A stretch of DNA of 64,000 nucleotides, taken from positions 633,281 through 697,280 of the forward strand of contig NZ_VILB01000011.1 of assembly GCF_009712035.1 (NCBI RefSeq), given 5' to 3'. Both the position numbers and the translations under genes were made by a program. Below are positions 1 to 8,640 of the stretch, piece after piece. The stretch's first letter is position 1; every line of letters starts with the position of its first letter. This DNA comes from Anabaena sp. UHCC 0187 (GTDB lineage Bacteria > Cyanobacteriota > Cyanobacteriia > Cyanobacteriales > Nostocaceae). A model generated the notes under the pieces. That model saw only the letters and a program-made list of their open reading frames with translations. It did not search any database and was not told where the DNA came from.

Positions 1-297
1 ACCTAAGCATTGAATTGTGAAAATGATCAAATATTATAGTGATAGCAATAGCTATAAACTAGTGACTTCTATCACATGAATGCTACATACCTCTGATCTT
101 CCTAACATGAAAGTGGATCGCTGAAAACATTAATGTAACTCCTATAGGGTAGGTGTATTTTCGCTTATAATGATATAACCTTAATTATATTCTCGTCTGG
201 ACAAAACCCTTTATCTCTTGATCCACTCTTGTCATCTATTTCCCAATTACCTTTACAATTTAGATTCCTAGCAATTACCAGGAGTAAAAAAAGGATT
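1..297. other. Leading intergenic region with candidate hisF promoter
   Basis: I see no convincing gene here. A perfect TATAAT lies at 166-171, about 130 bases before the hisF start, and is a candidate -10 box. No good -35 is visible at the usual spacing. An open frame runs in from position 229 into hisF, but its first 23 residues do not look like HisF and are better read as leader. Confidence 0.4.
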
Positions 298-1071
298 ATG
301 TTGTCTAAAAGAATCTTACCTTGTCTAGATGTCAAGGCTGGCAGAGTGGTTAAAGGCATTAACTTTATTGATCTCAAGGATGCAGGTGATCCAGTAGAAC
401 TGGCCAAGGTTTACAATGAAGCCGGTGCAGATGAGTTAGTGTTTCTGGATATTACAGCGACTCATGAAGACCGAGACACGATTATTGATGTGGTTTACCG
501 GACTGCGGAACAGGTCTTCATTCCCTTGACTGTGGGTGGGGGAATTCAAACCTTAGAAAATGTTAAAGGTTTGTTACGAGCCGGGGCTGACAAGGTTAGT
601 ATTAATTCTGCGGCGGTCAGAAATCCCGATTTAATCAATCAAGCAAGCGATCGCTTTGGTAATCAGTGTATTGTTGTGGCTATTGATGCCAGACGTAGAC
701 TTGACCCTGAGAATCCTGGTTGGGATGTGTATGTTCGTGGGGGCAGAGAAAATACTGGTCTAGATGCTCTAAGGTGGGCTGAAGAAGTAACAAAACGGGG
801 GGCGGGAGAATTGTTAGTCACAAGTATGGATGCTGATGGAACCCAAGCTGGTTATGATTTAGAGTTGACAAAAGCGATCGCTAATGCTGTAGAAATTCCC
901 GTCATTGCTTCTGGTGGTGCGGGAAATTGTGAACACATTCACACCGCTTTAACTGAAGGTAAAGCCGAAGCCGCACTTTTAGCCTCATTGTTACATTTTG
1001 GGCAACTCAGTGTGGCACAAATTAAAAATTATTTGCATGAACGCAATATTCCTGTTCGTCTTCCTACTTGA
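298..1071 (+). CDS. hisF: Imidazole glycerol phosphate synthase cyclase subunit HisF
   Basis: This is the cyclase half of the HisF-HisH enzyme. It converts PRFAR plus ammonia to imidazole glycerol phosphate and AICAR in histidine biosynthesis, in the cytoplasm. The protein is 257 residues, the normal family length, with the typical start [20 protein letters not shown] carrying the first catalytic Asp. The (beta/alpha)8 phosphate-binding signatures follow: VGGGIQ, VAIDARR with the second catalytic Asp, and IASGGAGN near the C-terminus. The ATG at 298 is chosen because the HisF N-terminus begins exactly there; AGGAG lies at 280-284. An upstream in-frame start would add 23 residues with no HisF character. 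No other his genes are nearby, as is usual in cyanobacteria where his genes are scattered. Confidence 0.97.
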   Translation: MLSKRILPCLDVKAGRVVKGINFIDLKDAGDPVELAKVYNEAGADELVFLDITATHEDRDTIIDVVYRTAEQVFIPLTVGGGIQTLENVKGLLRAGADKVSINSAAVRNPDLINQASDRFGNQCIVVAIDARRRLDPENPGWDVYVRGGRENTGLDALRWAEEVTKRGAGELLVTSMDADGTQAGYDLELTKAIANAVEIPVIASGGAGNCEHIHTALTEGKAEAALLASLLHFGQLSVAQIKNYLHERNIPVRLPT

Positions 1072-1170
1072 GATCAGATATAGCGACCAGCTACATATGT
1101 TGAAGATAAAACACAGTTCTCCGAAACAGTGTTAAGATAAGGGTACTTCTATTAAGAAATATTAAGAAAT

Positions 1171-1362
1171 ATGTTGATTCCTATTTTAATCTTTGATGTC
1201 GCACTTGTAGCATGGTCGCTACACCTGATGGAAAAAGCCTATGAGTATAAAGAATTTTCGCTCATGTTGGCTGGTACATTAGTAGCATTAGCCGCAGCAG
1301 CAATGCTGGTAGTTTACTTTTTAATGGGACACTGTATGAGTTATTTGTTACAAGTATCTTAG
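1171..1362 (+). CDS. Small two-helix membrane protein, function unknown
   Basis: This is a 63-residue protein with two hydrophobic helices at about residues 2-20 and 30-53. A short charged stretch (MEKAYEYKE) joins them. It follows hisF by about 100 bases on the same strand and could be cotranscribed or have its own promoter. I recognise no domain. The clean ATG start, the membrane-like composition and the absence of a competing frame support a real gene. It probably sits in the cytoplasmic or thylakoid membrane. Confidence 0.6.
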   Translation: MLIPILIFDVALVAWSLHLMEKAYEYKEFSLMLAGTLVALAAAAMLVVYFLMGHCMSYLLQVS

Positions 1363-1656
1363 GTAGGGCAACAGCAAAAGTAATTGAGGATGACTACATA
1401 TTGGTATGGTTAACCGTGAACATCTAAAGAATATTAAATTTGCTATCCTTCGTTAATTCACAAAATTAAACTAAAATTTAGTTGATTTTAATCCCTAATA
1501 GCTCAGGGTGGTATGAGCCATAGTTCTATAAGTTATCACAACGTTAAAAACCCCCATTCCCTGGATTCATTCACTAAAATTCCCGGTTCACTACCATTCC
1601 AGAAATCTACTTGTTATATTAGACTAAATCACTAGTATGTTAAGGATTTAGTAACT
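1363..1656. other. Intergenic region without recognisable gene
   Basis: AT-rich spacer of about 290 bases. I see no open frame with coding character, no strong hairpin and no tRNA-like fold. Confidence 0.5.
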
Positions 1657-2343
1657 GTGCGAGATGATTTACAGGGATTGGATATTAGTCATGATCAACT
1701 GCAAGAATTGACTAACTTACCTGTTAATAATAAATTAATCATTATTACTGATACTATTCAGCAATTCGGTAAACAGTTACTAAAAAAAGCTCAAGCAACA
1801 GAAAGTGCCAATGTAGTTTTTGTAGGACTGTCTATTTCTGTTTGTACCTATCTGTTAGTAAAGTTATCATCTTGGATATCATTGATCTTTTTACTTTTGT
1901 GGGTAGGTGGGACTATACAAACTTTATTGTATTTAATATGGAAAGTGAAAAGCAAATTTCTCAAGAGGAATATGACAAATTCTTTACGGATTTTAATAAA
2001 TGATGTAGAAAGATATAATTCCGTGATTAAAGCTATAGATATTAATGACCAAATTGAGGATGTTGGCAACTTAGAAGTAGGTATACAAGCAAGAGAAAAA
2101 GTATTAGCCGCACTTGAGCTAACCAAATATGATTTAATACGCGCTTTAAAAACAGAGAGAATTTTGCGAGAGAATAAAAGTTTTATTATTACCAATTCTG
2201 ATTTGTTTACCAATAATTTAGCAGCTTTGGCATCAATGCAAGTTACGGAAGAGGCCACGGAACATGGCAGATTATTAAATGAAGCGTTGCAAATTTCCCT
2301 AGATGTGCAGCATGAAATGAAAAATTTGCAAAGTAAGAGTTAA
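1657..2343 (+). CDS. Conserved-type membrane protein with coiled segments, function unknown
   Basis: This is a 228-residue protein starting at GTG (1657). A hydrophilic N-terminus of about 55 residues is followed by two adjacent hydrophobic helices at about residues 53-72 and 76-95. A long charged, probably helical cytoplasmic domain makes up the rest. I recognise no enzymatic motif. The topology (helical hairpin plus helical tail) suggests a membrane-anchored structural or scaffolding protein, but this is inference. It stands alone between a non-coding stretch and a DUF1350 gene on the same strand. The GTG start is uncertain; no good Shine-Dalgarno is visible. Confidence 0.6.
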   Translation: MRDDLQGLDISHDQLQELTNLPVNNKLIIITDTIQQFGKQLLKKAQATESANVVFVGLSISVCTYLLVKLSSWISLIFLLLWVGGTIQTLLYLIWKVKSKFLKRNMTNSLRILINDVERYNSVIKAIDINDQIEDVGNLEVGIQAREKVLAALELTKYDLIRALKTERILRENKSFIITNSDLFTNNLAALASMQVTEEATEHGRLLNEALQISLDVQHEMKNLQSKS

Positions 2344-2428
2344 AATTAATACGCTATATGTGTTTATATGTAAGATGTAGGTATGGAAAATACTTTCACT
2401 TAAATTCTCTTAACTCTATCCTTATCTT

Positions 2429-3190
2429 ATGAACTGGCAAGAAATTAGAGGCAACTGGGTACTTGTTCCTCGCAATCCCATCGGGATTATCCATTTTTTA
2501 GGTGGTGCTTTCGTCGCTACCCTACCACATTTAACTTATCGTTGGTTGCTGGAACATCTCGCGGATCAAGGATATGTAATTATTGCTACGCCTTTTGTCA
2601 ATACCTTAGATCACGTAGCGATCGCCAAATCTGTACTTCTCAAATTTGAACGTACCCTAGAAAAACTCCAAGATTCTGGAGAACTTCGCAAACTTTACCT
2701 TCCTACCTATGGAGTCGGACATAGCATGGGTTGTAAACTCCATTTACTAATTGGCAGTCTTTTTTTAGTCCAACGTGCTGGTAATATTTTAATATCCTTT
2801 AATAACTTTACCGCCAATGAAGCTATACCCTTGGTAGAACAGTTAAATTCCACCTTAGACATTGAATTTACACCTACTCCTGCCCAAACTAACCAAATAG
2901 TGCAAGAAAACTATCAGATCCGGCGGAATTTATTAATAAAATTTAATAAAGACACTTTGGATCAATCAGCAAACTTAACAACAATTTTACAACAACTCTT
3001 TCCTGAAATGGTAACAACACAAACTTTATCAGGAACTCATACCACACCTTTAGGTCAAGATGTTAAATGGCAACCAGGAAGCTCTTTTAGCCCTTTTGAT
3101 GCTTTAGGACAATGGCTAAAACAAGAAGTTTACCGAGACTTAAACCAATTAAAACAAGTTATGTTGTTTTGGTTAAATCCCCTTTCCTGA
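2429..3190 (+). CDS. DUF1350 family protein, alpha/beta-hydrolase fold
   Basis: This is a 253-residue protein of the DUF1350 type found in cyanobacteria and plastids. The N-terminal MNWQEIRGNWVLVP and the following IIHFLGGAFV strand look like the start of an alpha/beta-hydrolase core. GVGHSMGCKLH at about residues 100-110 is a nucleophile-elbow pattern (G-H-S-M-G) with the candidate catalytic Ser. The biochemical substrate of the family is not known to me. The length is normal, and the ATG is preceded by an AT-rich leader. It is on the same strand as its neighbours but more than 80 bases from each, so operon membership is unclear. Confidence 0.8.
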   Translation: MNWQEIRGNWVLVPRNPIGIIHFLGGAFVATLPHLTYRWLLEHLADQGYVIIATPFVNTLDHVAIAKSVLLKFERTLEKLQDSGELRKLYLPTYGVGHSMGCKLHLLIGSLFLVQRAGNILISFNNFTANEAIPLVEQLNSTLDIEFTPTPAQTNQIVQENYQIRRNLLIKFNKDTLDQSANLTTILQQLFPEMVTTQTLSGTHTTPLGQDVKWQPGSSFSPFDALGQWLKQEVYRDLNQLKQVMLFWLNPLS

Positions 3191-3390
3191 TGATAATTTA
3201 TATGTATTTAAACTATCATTATATCTCTGGTTGTCTACATATAGATTACACCTAATTTAGAGTTAATCAAAGGCTTAACTAGACATTCGGTGAATATAAA
3301 AAACAAGAATTATTTGAGGTAAATCACCCAGTCTTACTCCTCTAGATTTAAATACATTCACGAAACCATAGATTACTTGATCCTGATCCT

Positions 3391-4527
3391 ATGTTTGAAA
3401 TACTAGTCATTGATGATGACCGATCCATACAAATGTTCCTCAAAAGGATGTTAGAAAAACAAGGTTATGAGGTTATTACTGCTAGTACAGGAGAAGAAGG
3501 AATTTTAAGAACCTTGGATTCACCTCCAGCCCTAATTATATGTGATTGGATTATGCCTGGTTTGAGTGGGATAGAAGTATGTGATCGCATTAAAAAAGAT
3601 CCCAAATTATCTACCACATTTTTTATTTTATTAACATCTCTAGATTCAGTCGCAGATCGAGTCAAGGGATTAGATGCAGGTGCGGATGATTTTATCACCA
3701 AACCTATTGAACAAAATGAATTACAAGCAAGAGTAAGAGCCGGGTTACGACTACATCAGTTAAGTCAGGATTTACATACCCAAAAGCTACTTTTAGAAAC
3801 TGAACTAGCCGAAGCTACAGAATATGTAAAATCCCTGTTACCCCTTCCTGTCAAGAAACCCCTGAATATCAACTTTCAATTTTTACCATCACGGCAACTT
3901 GGTGGAGATTGTTTCGACTATAATTGGCTTGATCCTGATTCTATAGCTATTTATTTACTAGACACGGCTGGACATGGACTCAAAGCCACTCTCCCTGCTA
4001 TTTCTGTATTAAATCTATTACGTTCCCGCGCTCTCAAAGATTTAAATTACTATCAACCCAGTGAGGTATTAGCAGCTTTAAATAATACCTTTCAAATGAA
4101 TTATCAAAATGATAAATATTTTACAATTTGGTATGGAGTTTATAATCGAGTTAGCCGTCAATTAACCTATGCTAGTGCTGGACATCCACCATCAATTATG
4201 CTCTCTGGAAGTTCTCCTACTAACACAGAGGTAAAAAGATTAAAAACTCCAGGAATGCCTGTGGGTATGTTTCCTGAAGCTAAGTATGTTGATGCTTCTT
4301 GCTATGTCGAAAAATCTAGCACTCTTTATATTTTTAGTGATGGTGCTTACGAGATTACTCAATCCGATGGTACTCTTTGGAGTTTAGAAAGTTTTATTCA
4401 GATTCTCATTAGTTTACAGTATTCTGTTGATAACCAACTTGATTATATCCTGAATTACTTGATTGACTTAAACTCCAAAGAGAATTTTGAGGATGATTTA
4501 TCTATTTTGCAAGTTAAATTTGATTAA
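3391..4527 (+). CDS. Response regulator with PP2C-type (RsbU/SpoIIE-like) phosphatase domain
   Basis: This is a 378-residue two-domain signalling protein. Residues 1-120 are a receiver domain with the acidic pair at Asp8-Asp9, the phosphoacceptor Asp52 (IICDWIMPG) and the conserved Lys in FITKPIE. A helical linker at about 120-160 leads to a PPM/SpoIIE phosphatase domain. It has metal-binding motifs GGDCFDY, DTAGHG, SAGHPP, FSDGAYE and the final DDLSIL. Such proteins dephosphorylate Ser-phosphorylated STAS antagonists in partner-switching systems. The gene ends exactly one base before the stop of a convergent STAS gene, which makes that protein the obvious candidate substrate. No anti-sigma kinase (RsbW type) is seen nearby. 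Confidence 0.92.
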   Translation: MFEILVIDDDRSIQMFLKRMLEKQGYEVITASTGEEGILRTLDSPPALIICDWIMPGLSGIEVCDRIKKDPKLSTTFFILLTSLDSVADRVKGLDAGADDFITKPIEQNELQARVRAGLRLHQLSQDLHTQKLLLETELAEATEYVKSLLPLPVKKPLNINFQFLPSRQLGGDCFDYNWLDPDSIAIYLLDTAGHGLKATLPAISVLNLLRSRALKDLNYYQPSEVLAALNNTFQMNYQNDKYFTIWYGVYNRVSRQLTYASAGHPPSIMLSGSSPTNTEVKRLKTPGMPVGMFPEAKYVDASCYVEKSSTLYIFSDGAYEITQSDGTLWSLESFIQILISLQYSVDNQLDYILNYLIDLNSKENFEDDLSILQVKFD

Positions 4528-4854
4528 TCAAGTAGCAGAAAGCAAAAGATTTGTAAATGCGTCTTGACTAGGAACAATTGTAAATATGCTATCCATACCA
4601 GTTAATTCAAATAACATTCTAACTTGCTGATTAATCGAACAAATAACCATCTTTATCCCAGATTCCTGCAAAGTTTTAAATGTCAAAACTAGAGTGCCTA
4701 ACCCAGAACTATCCATAAATGTGACACTATGACAATCAATTAACACAATTTTGATTTCACTAGCAATTACTTCTTGAATATTTTCCTGAAAGTCCTGGGA
4801 GGTACTGGCATTGAAGTTGCCACTGATTGCAATCACTTTCACCTGCTGATTCAT
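4528..4854 (-). CDS. STAS-domain anti-sigma factor antagonist-like protein
   Basis: This 108-residue protein is a single STAS domain. It has the central MDSSGLGTLVL motif, whose Ser is the usual phosphorylation site in SpoIIAA/RsbV-type antagonists. The predicted role is to switch between phosphorylated and free states and to bind a kinase/anti-sigma partner when dephosphorylated. It lies tail to tail with the response regulator-phosphatase gene with zero intervening bases, suggesting a functional pair although the two are transcribed separately. The ATG is followed by NQQVKVIAISGNF, a good STAS first strand. The cognate kinase is not in the window. Confidence 0.9.
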   Translation of the reverse strand: MNQQVKVIAISGNFNASTSQDFQENIQEVIASEIKIVLIDCHSVTFMDSSGLGTLVLTFKTLQESGIKMVICSINQQVRMLFELTGMDSIFTIVPSQDAFTNLLLSAT

Positions 4855-5099
4855 AATATCCTAATCTTGATTTAATTTTAAGAATGTTTTGATTCTGATA
4901 TTATGAGTATACCCTAATATTAGATCATAAAAAGATATTTAGCACACAAAAATATTAAGTAATATTTAATCAAGAATTAAGCAAGGTTTTTAAAAGACAC
5001 AATAGAAAAATCCAATATTTGCTGATAATATTTATTGATCAGCAAACCCTAATTAAATACCAGCGAACATAAAAGCAAGTCAATACAAATAATATTTTT

Positions 5100-5771
5100 T
5101 CACACCCCCACACTAACCCTAGCTCGATACAGTAATTTATCACATTGCATATAGCCTGTATAACGAACATTAACTATGTCTCCTGGTTGTGCTATTCCCT
5201 CCATTAATTGGTGCAATTGTGGATTATAGGGGATGTGTGTACCTACAGCCGCGATCGCTTTTACTCCCCAAGCCTGTAATAATTTTTCCATAGGCTGATC
5301 TACCAAAGGTAATATTTTTACTGCTGCTAACTGGTGATCCTCCCTAGCTCTATATGCTGCTGTTGGCCATTGTAATAGTAAAGATTCCAATATTTGTAAA
5401 CTCGACTGCTGAAATTCCTGCTGTAATACTTCCCTTTGCTGTATCATAAATAATGATACTCGCTGATACTCAGTTTGTAAACTTGCAAGTTGTTGTAATA
5501 AGTCTTTATCAATATTGGAAGAATGAGTTTTATTTAAACTTGAAGATAAACTTCCAAGTCCAAAAGTTTCTGCCAACTCATCCCAAGATATTTGTAAACT
5601 CTGTGAAAGTTTTACTAATACCTCCACCCGCATCTGCCCGATTTTTCCCCTCCGCAATTGTGAAATTTGCCACTGTGAGACACCAGCAGCCCGACTTAAA
5701 GATTTAAAACTAGGACAACCGACTTTTTGCATTAAATTTTGCAAATTTTCGGTGAAGTCAATTTGCGTCAT
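5100..5771 (-). CDS. HTH (XRE-like) regulator with C-terminal GrpE-like domain
   Basis: This protein has 223 residues from the ATG at 5771; a second in-frame ATG at 5792 would add seven residues. Residues about 12-60 form a helix-turn-helix of the XRE kind (SRAAGVSQWQISQLRRGKI). A coiled segment rich in Gln follows (about 85-125). The C-terminal 90 residues resemble the head domain of the nucleotide exchange factor GrpE, notably GDIVNVRYTGYMQCDKLLYR, which matches the GrpE pattern of a hydrophobic strand, GY, and LLRxAxV. The architecture is a DNA-binding head joined to a chaperone-cofactor-like body. The function is not established as far as I know; a regulator that senses DnaK is one possibility. 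It is divergent from the SpoIID-like gene. Confidence 0.75.
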   Translation of the reverse strand: MTQIDFTENLQNLMQKVGCPSFKSLSRAAGVSQWQISQLRRGKIGQMRVEVLVKLSQSLQISWDELAETFGLGSLSSSLNKTHSSNIDKDLLQQLASLQTEYQRVSLFMIQQREVLQQEFQQSSLQILESLLLQWPTAAYRAREDHQLAAVKILPLVDQPMEKLLQAWGVKAIAAVGTHIPYNPQLHQLMEGIAQPGDIVNVRYTGYMQCDKLLYRARVSVGV

Positions 5772-6059
5772 AAAATATGGGAGATAAAGCATTGTTAGCT
5801 ATTATACCCTTTTCAGAATTAATCTATTCTTATGGTAAATCATACTCATAATGAGTTTGATTTGCAAATGTGCAGAAAAAAAACCCCAATGGTATTATAG
5901 AAGCGCATAAGCGAAAATTATAGTAGGAAAGAAAAAACCCAGTTGCAAGTCGTTTTTTCTCTGATTTTTATAATTACTCTGTGTTAACTACTACCTAGTA
6001 AATGCCATAGCAAATTCCAAATCTCTCTAACGGCGGATGATCAATCAGATTTAGTCTTC

Positions 6060-7637
6060 ATGAAAATATTTATTTGGCGTTCTGGCTACAGATTAATAAC
6101 AACCTTGTGCTTATTGGGATTAGCTGCGGCCTCAGAGTCCGTGAGTCAAAACCGGGATGTAGAATTGCAAATTGGCATTGTCCAGCGATTTGGGGCTAAA
6201 CCCACAGATAAATTAGAATTAGCTGCCACCAAAGGCGATCGCCTAACCTTGAAATTTGCAGTGGGAAGTCAGCAGCAAACCCTAGTCACAGACAAACCCA
6301 TCCAGTTAGCAACAGTCATGCAGCCCGTAACCGAACCAGTGGTTCAGGAAGTATTAGTGCTAGGTGACTTCCGCACCTTTGAAACAGCAGAAGATAGTGC
6401 TAACCGCTGGCGTTCTCAGGGTATAGAAGTGGAAATAGCCCAGCCAGAACGGTGGCAAGTATGGGCAAAACGGGAAGTTTACAGTACCCCCTTGATTCGT
6501 CGCTTACTATTACAAACTATAGAAACATCCGGTGATAAAAATACTTACTTAGCAACCAATGTTCTGGAACAAGTACCAAAAATTACCTGGGTAGTAAATG
6601 GTAAAAATTATAGTCCCAATTACTTAGAAGTGACTGCGGGTAAGAACTCAATCAAGGTGAATACAAGTGATCAGTCCAACCAAAAGCGTGTTTATGCGGG
6701 GAAACTCACCTTGCAACCCAACGCCTATGGAAATTATACCTTGGTAAATACAGTACCACTAGAAACTTATGTGCGGGGAGTTTTACCCCATGAAATTGGT
6801 ACAAATGCGCCAACGGCAGCCCTAGAAGCCCAAGCTATTATTGCTCGCACCTATGCTTTACGAAATGTCCGCAGATTTGCGGCAGATAATTATCAGTTAT
6901 GTGCTGATACTCACTGTCAAGTTTATCAAGGACTCACCGGAACTGCCAAAAATACAGATCAGGCGATCGCCTCGACTAAAGGTCAGGTACTCACTTATAA
7001 TAACGAAATAGTGGATGCGTTGTATTCTTCCACGACAGGTGGCGTGACCGCTAACTTTAGCGATATCTGGAATGGGGAAGATCGCCCATATTTAAAACCA
7101 GTCATAGACGCTGCTAATAATCAGATTTGGAACTTGTCCAGCCAGAATTTAGCAGATGATCAGAACTTCCAGAAATTTATCAATCTTAAAGCCGGATTTA
7201 ATGAGAGTAAATGGGATGTATTCCGTTGGCGCAGAGAAACGGACATCAATAAAATTACCACAGACTTGCAGAAATTCTTACAGGCCAAAAAAAGCCCCTA
7301 TAGCAAGTTCAAAAAAATCCAAGCCATGTCCGTCGTTCAACGCAGTTCCAGCGGCCGGATCTTAAAGCTGGCTGTAAAAACAGATATCGGCGTTTTTACC
7401 TTACAAAAAGATGAAGTGCGTAGTGCCTTTGCTGCCCCTATCAGCACTCTTTTTTATATTCAACCTTTGAACAAAGGTCAAACAACTCTGTGGGGATATG
7501 CCTTTATCGGTGGTGGTTTAGGACATGGAGTGGGTTTAAGTCAAACAGGCGCTCAAAATTTAGCCAAGTTAGGTTGGTCTAGTTCCAAGATTTTAGAGTT
7601 CTATTATCCTGGTACTAAAATTAAACAGAGCAAGTAA
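6060..7637 (+). CDS. SpoIID/LytB domain protein (amidase enhancer-like)
   Basis: This is a 525-residue exported protein. An N-terminal hydrophobic segment (about residues 9-26) looks like a signal peptide or anchor. A SPOR-like or variable region follows, with FRTFETAEDSANRWRSQGIE at about 105-124. The SpoIID domain begins near GNYTLVNTVPLETYVRGVLP at about 225. It contains EAQAIIARTYA, the DTHCQVYQG and ALYSSTTGG motifs, and ends in GGLGHGVGLSQTGAQNLA near the C-terminus. Family members bind or cleave denuded peptidoglycan glycan strands or stimulate amidases in the cell wall. The start is supported by the signal peptide. Downstream lies a repeat-rich spacer before petF. Confidence 0.88.
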   Translation: MKIFIWRSGYRLITTLCLLGLAAASESVSQNRDVELQIGIVQRFGAKPTDKLELAATKGDRLTLKFAVGSQQQTLVTDKPIQLATVMQPVTEPVVQEVLVLGDFRTFETAEDSANRWRSQGIEVEIAQPERWQVWAKREVYSTPLIRRLLLQTIETSGDKNTYLATNVLEQVPKITWVVNGKNYSPNYLEVTAGKNSIKVNTSDQSNQKRVYAGKLTLQPNAYGNYTLVNTVPLETYVRGVLPHEIGTNAPTAALEAQAIIARTYALRNVRRFAADNYQLCADTHCQVYQGLTGTAKNTDQAIASTKGQVLTYNNEIVDALYSSTTGGVTANFSDIWNGEDRPYLKPVIDAANNQIWNLSSQNLADDQNFQKFINLKAGFNESKWDVFRWRRETDINKITTDLQKFLQAKKSPYSKFKKIQAMSVVQRSSSGRILKLAVKTDIGVFTLQKDEVRSAFAAPISTLFYIQPLNKGQTTLWGYAFIGGGLGHGVGLSQTGAQNLAKLGWSSSKILEFYYPGTKIKQSK

Positions 7638-7706
7638 TGAAATTTAGTTACTTGTTACTAATAAGTTTTCATTATACGAAATCATACCCACTGGGATAGA
7701 TGTCAA
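7633..7706. repeat. Intergenic direct repeat, copy 1 (flanks petF)
   Basis: The 36 bases at 7633-7668 are identical to 8378-8413. Similarity continues, with small differences, through a shared GGGATAGATGTCAA ending near 7706 and 8448. The copy begins inside the stop region of the SpoIID-like gene. The two copies lie in the same orientation on either side of petF. Confidence 0.85.
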
Positions 7707-7741
7707 GGTGTATCTTGATGGGTACGGCTGATGAAAATGTG

Positions 7742-7834
7742 TGGTATTTTCTTGTGTTGGCTTTTCAATAAAATGCCAATAGCATTTTTATGATTAGCCA
7801 AGGTGAAACTTTGTCGCAGTCAGAAGTAAATTTA
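7742..7834 (+). other. Sequence resembling bvdR upstream and internal segments (possible scar)
   Basis: Positions 7742-7786 resemble the bvdR leader at 28503-28554, sharing the GGCTT, ATAAAAT and CATT blocks in order. Positions 7798-7834 resemble an internal part of bvdR at 29292-29330, with about 32 of 36 bases matching by eye (GGTGAAAC, TTGT, GCAGTCAGAA, AAATT). Together this looks like a heavily deleted copy of bvdR or a shared dispersed repeat. The alignment was made by eye only. Confidence 0.35.
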
Positions 7835-7837
7835 GGT

Positions 7838-7929
7838 AAGTTGCTAGTTAGGCAAGAGGCAAGAGGCAAGAATTTTTACCCATTACCAATTACCTTTTTC
7901 CCTGCCTAAATTTAGATAACTAGCAACTT
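7838..7929 (-). terminator. Long inverted repeat directly downstream of petF
   Basis: The arms AAGTTGCTAGTTA (7838-7850) and TAACTAGCAACTT (7917-7929) are exact reverse complements. They enclose about 66 bases that include a GGCAAGA tandem. The right arm begins three bases past the petF stop, so the structure could end or stabilise the petF transcript. The large loop makes it atypical for a simple terminator. Confidence 0.45.
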
Positions 7930-7932
7930 GTA

Positions 7933-8640
<708 letters not shown>

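Noticed and set aside
229-297. N-terminal extension of HisF
   Set aside because: HisF proteins begin at the MLSKRILPC sequence; the extra 23 residues are not conserved in the family.
165-407. Open frame on the minus strand opposite hisF
   Set aside because: It overlaps the hisF start in antisense and has no recognisable domain; hisF explains the coding signal.
1848-2258. 136-codon minus-strand frame
   Set aside because: It is fully inside the plus-strand membrane protein gene, whose helices and composition look real; the antisense translation does not.
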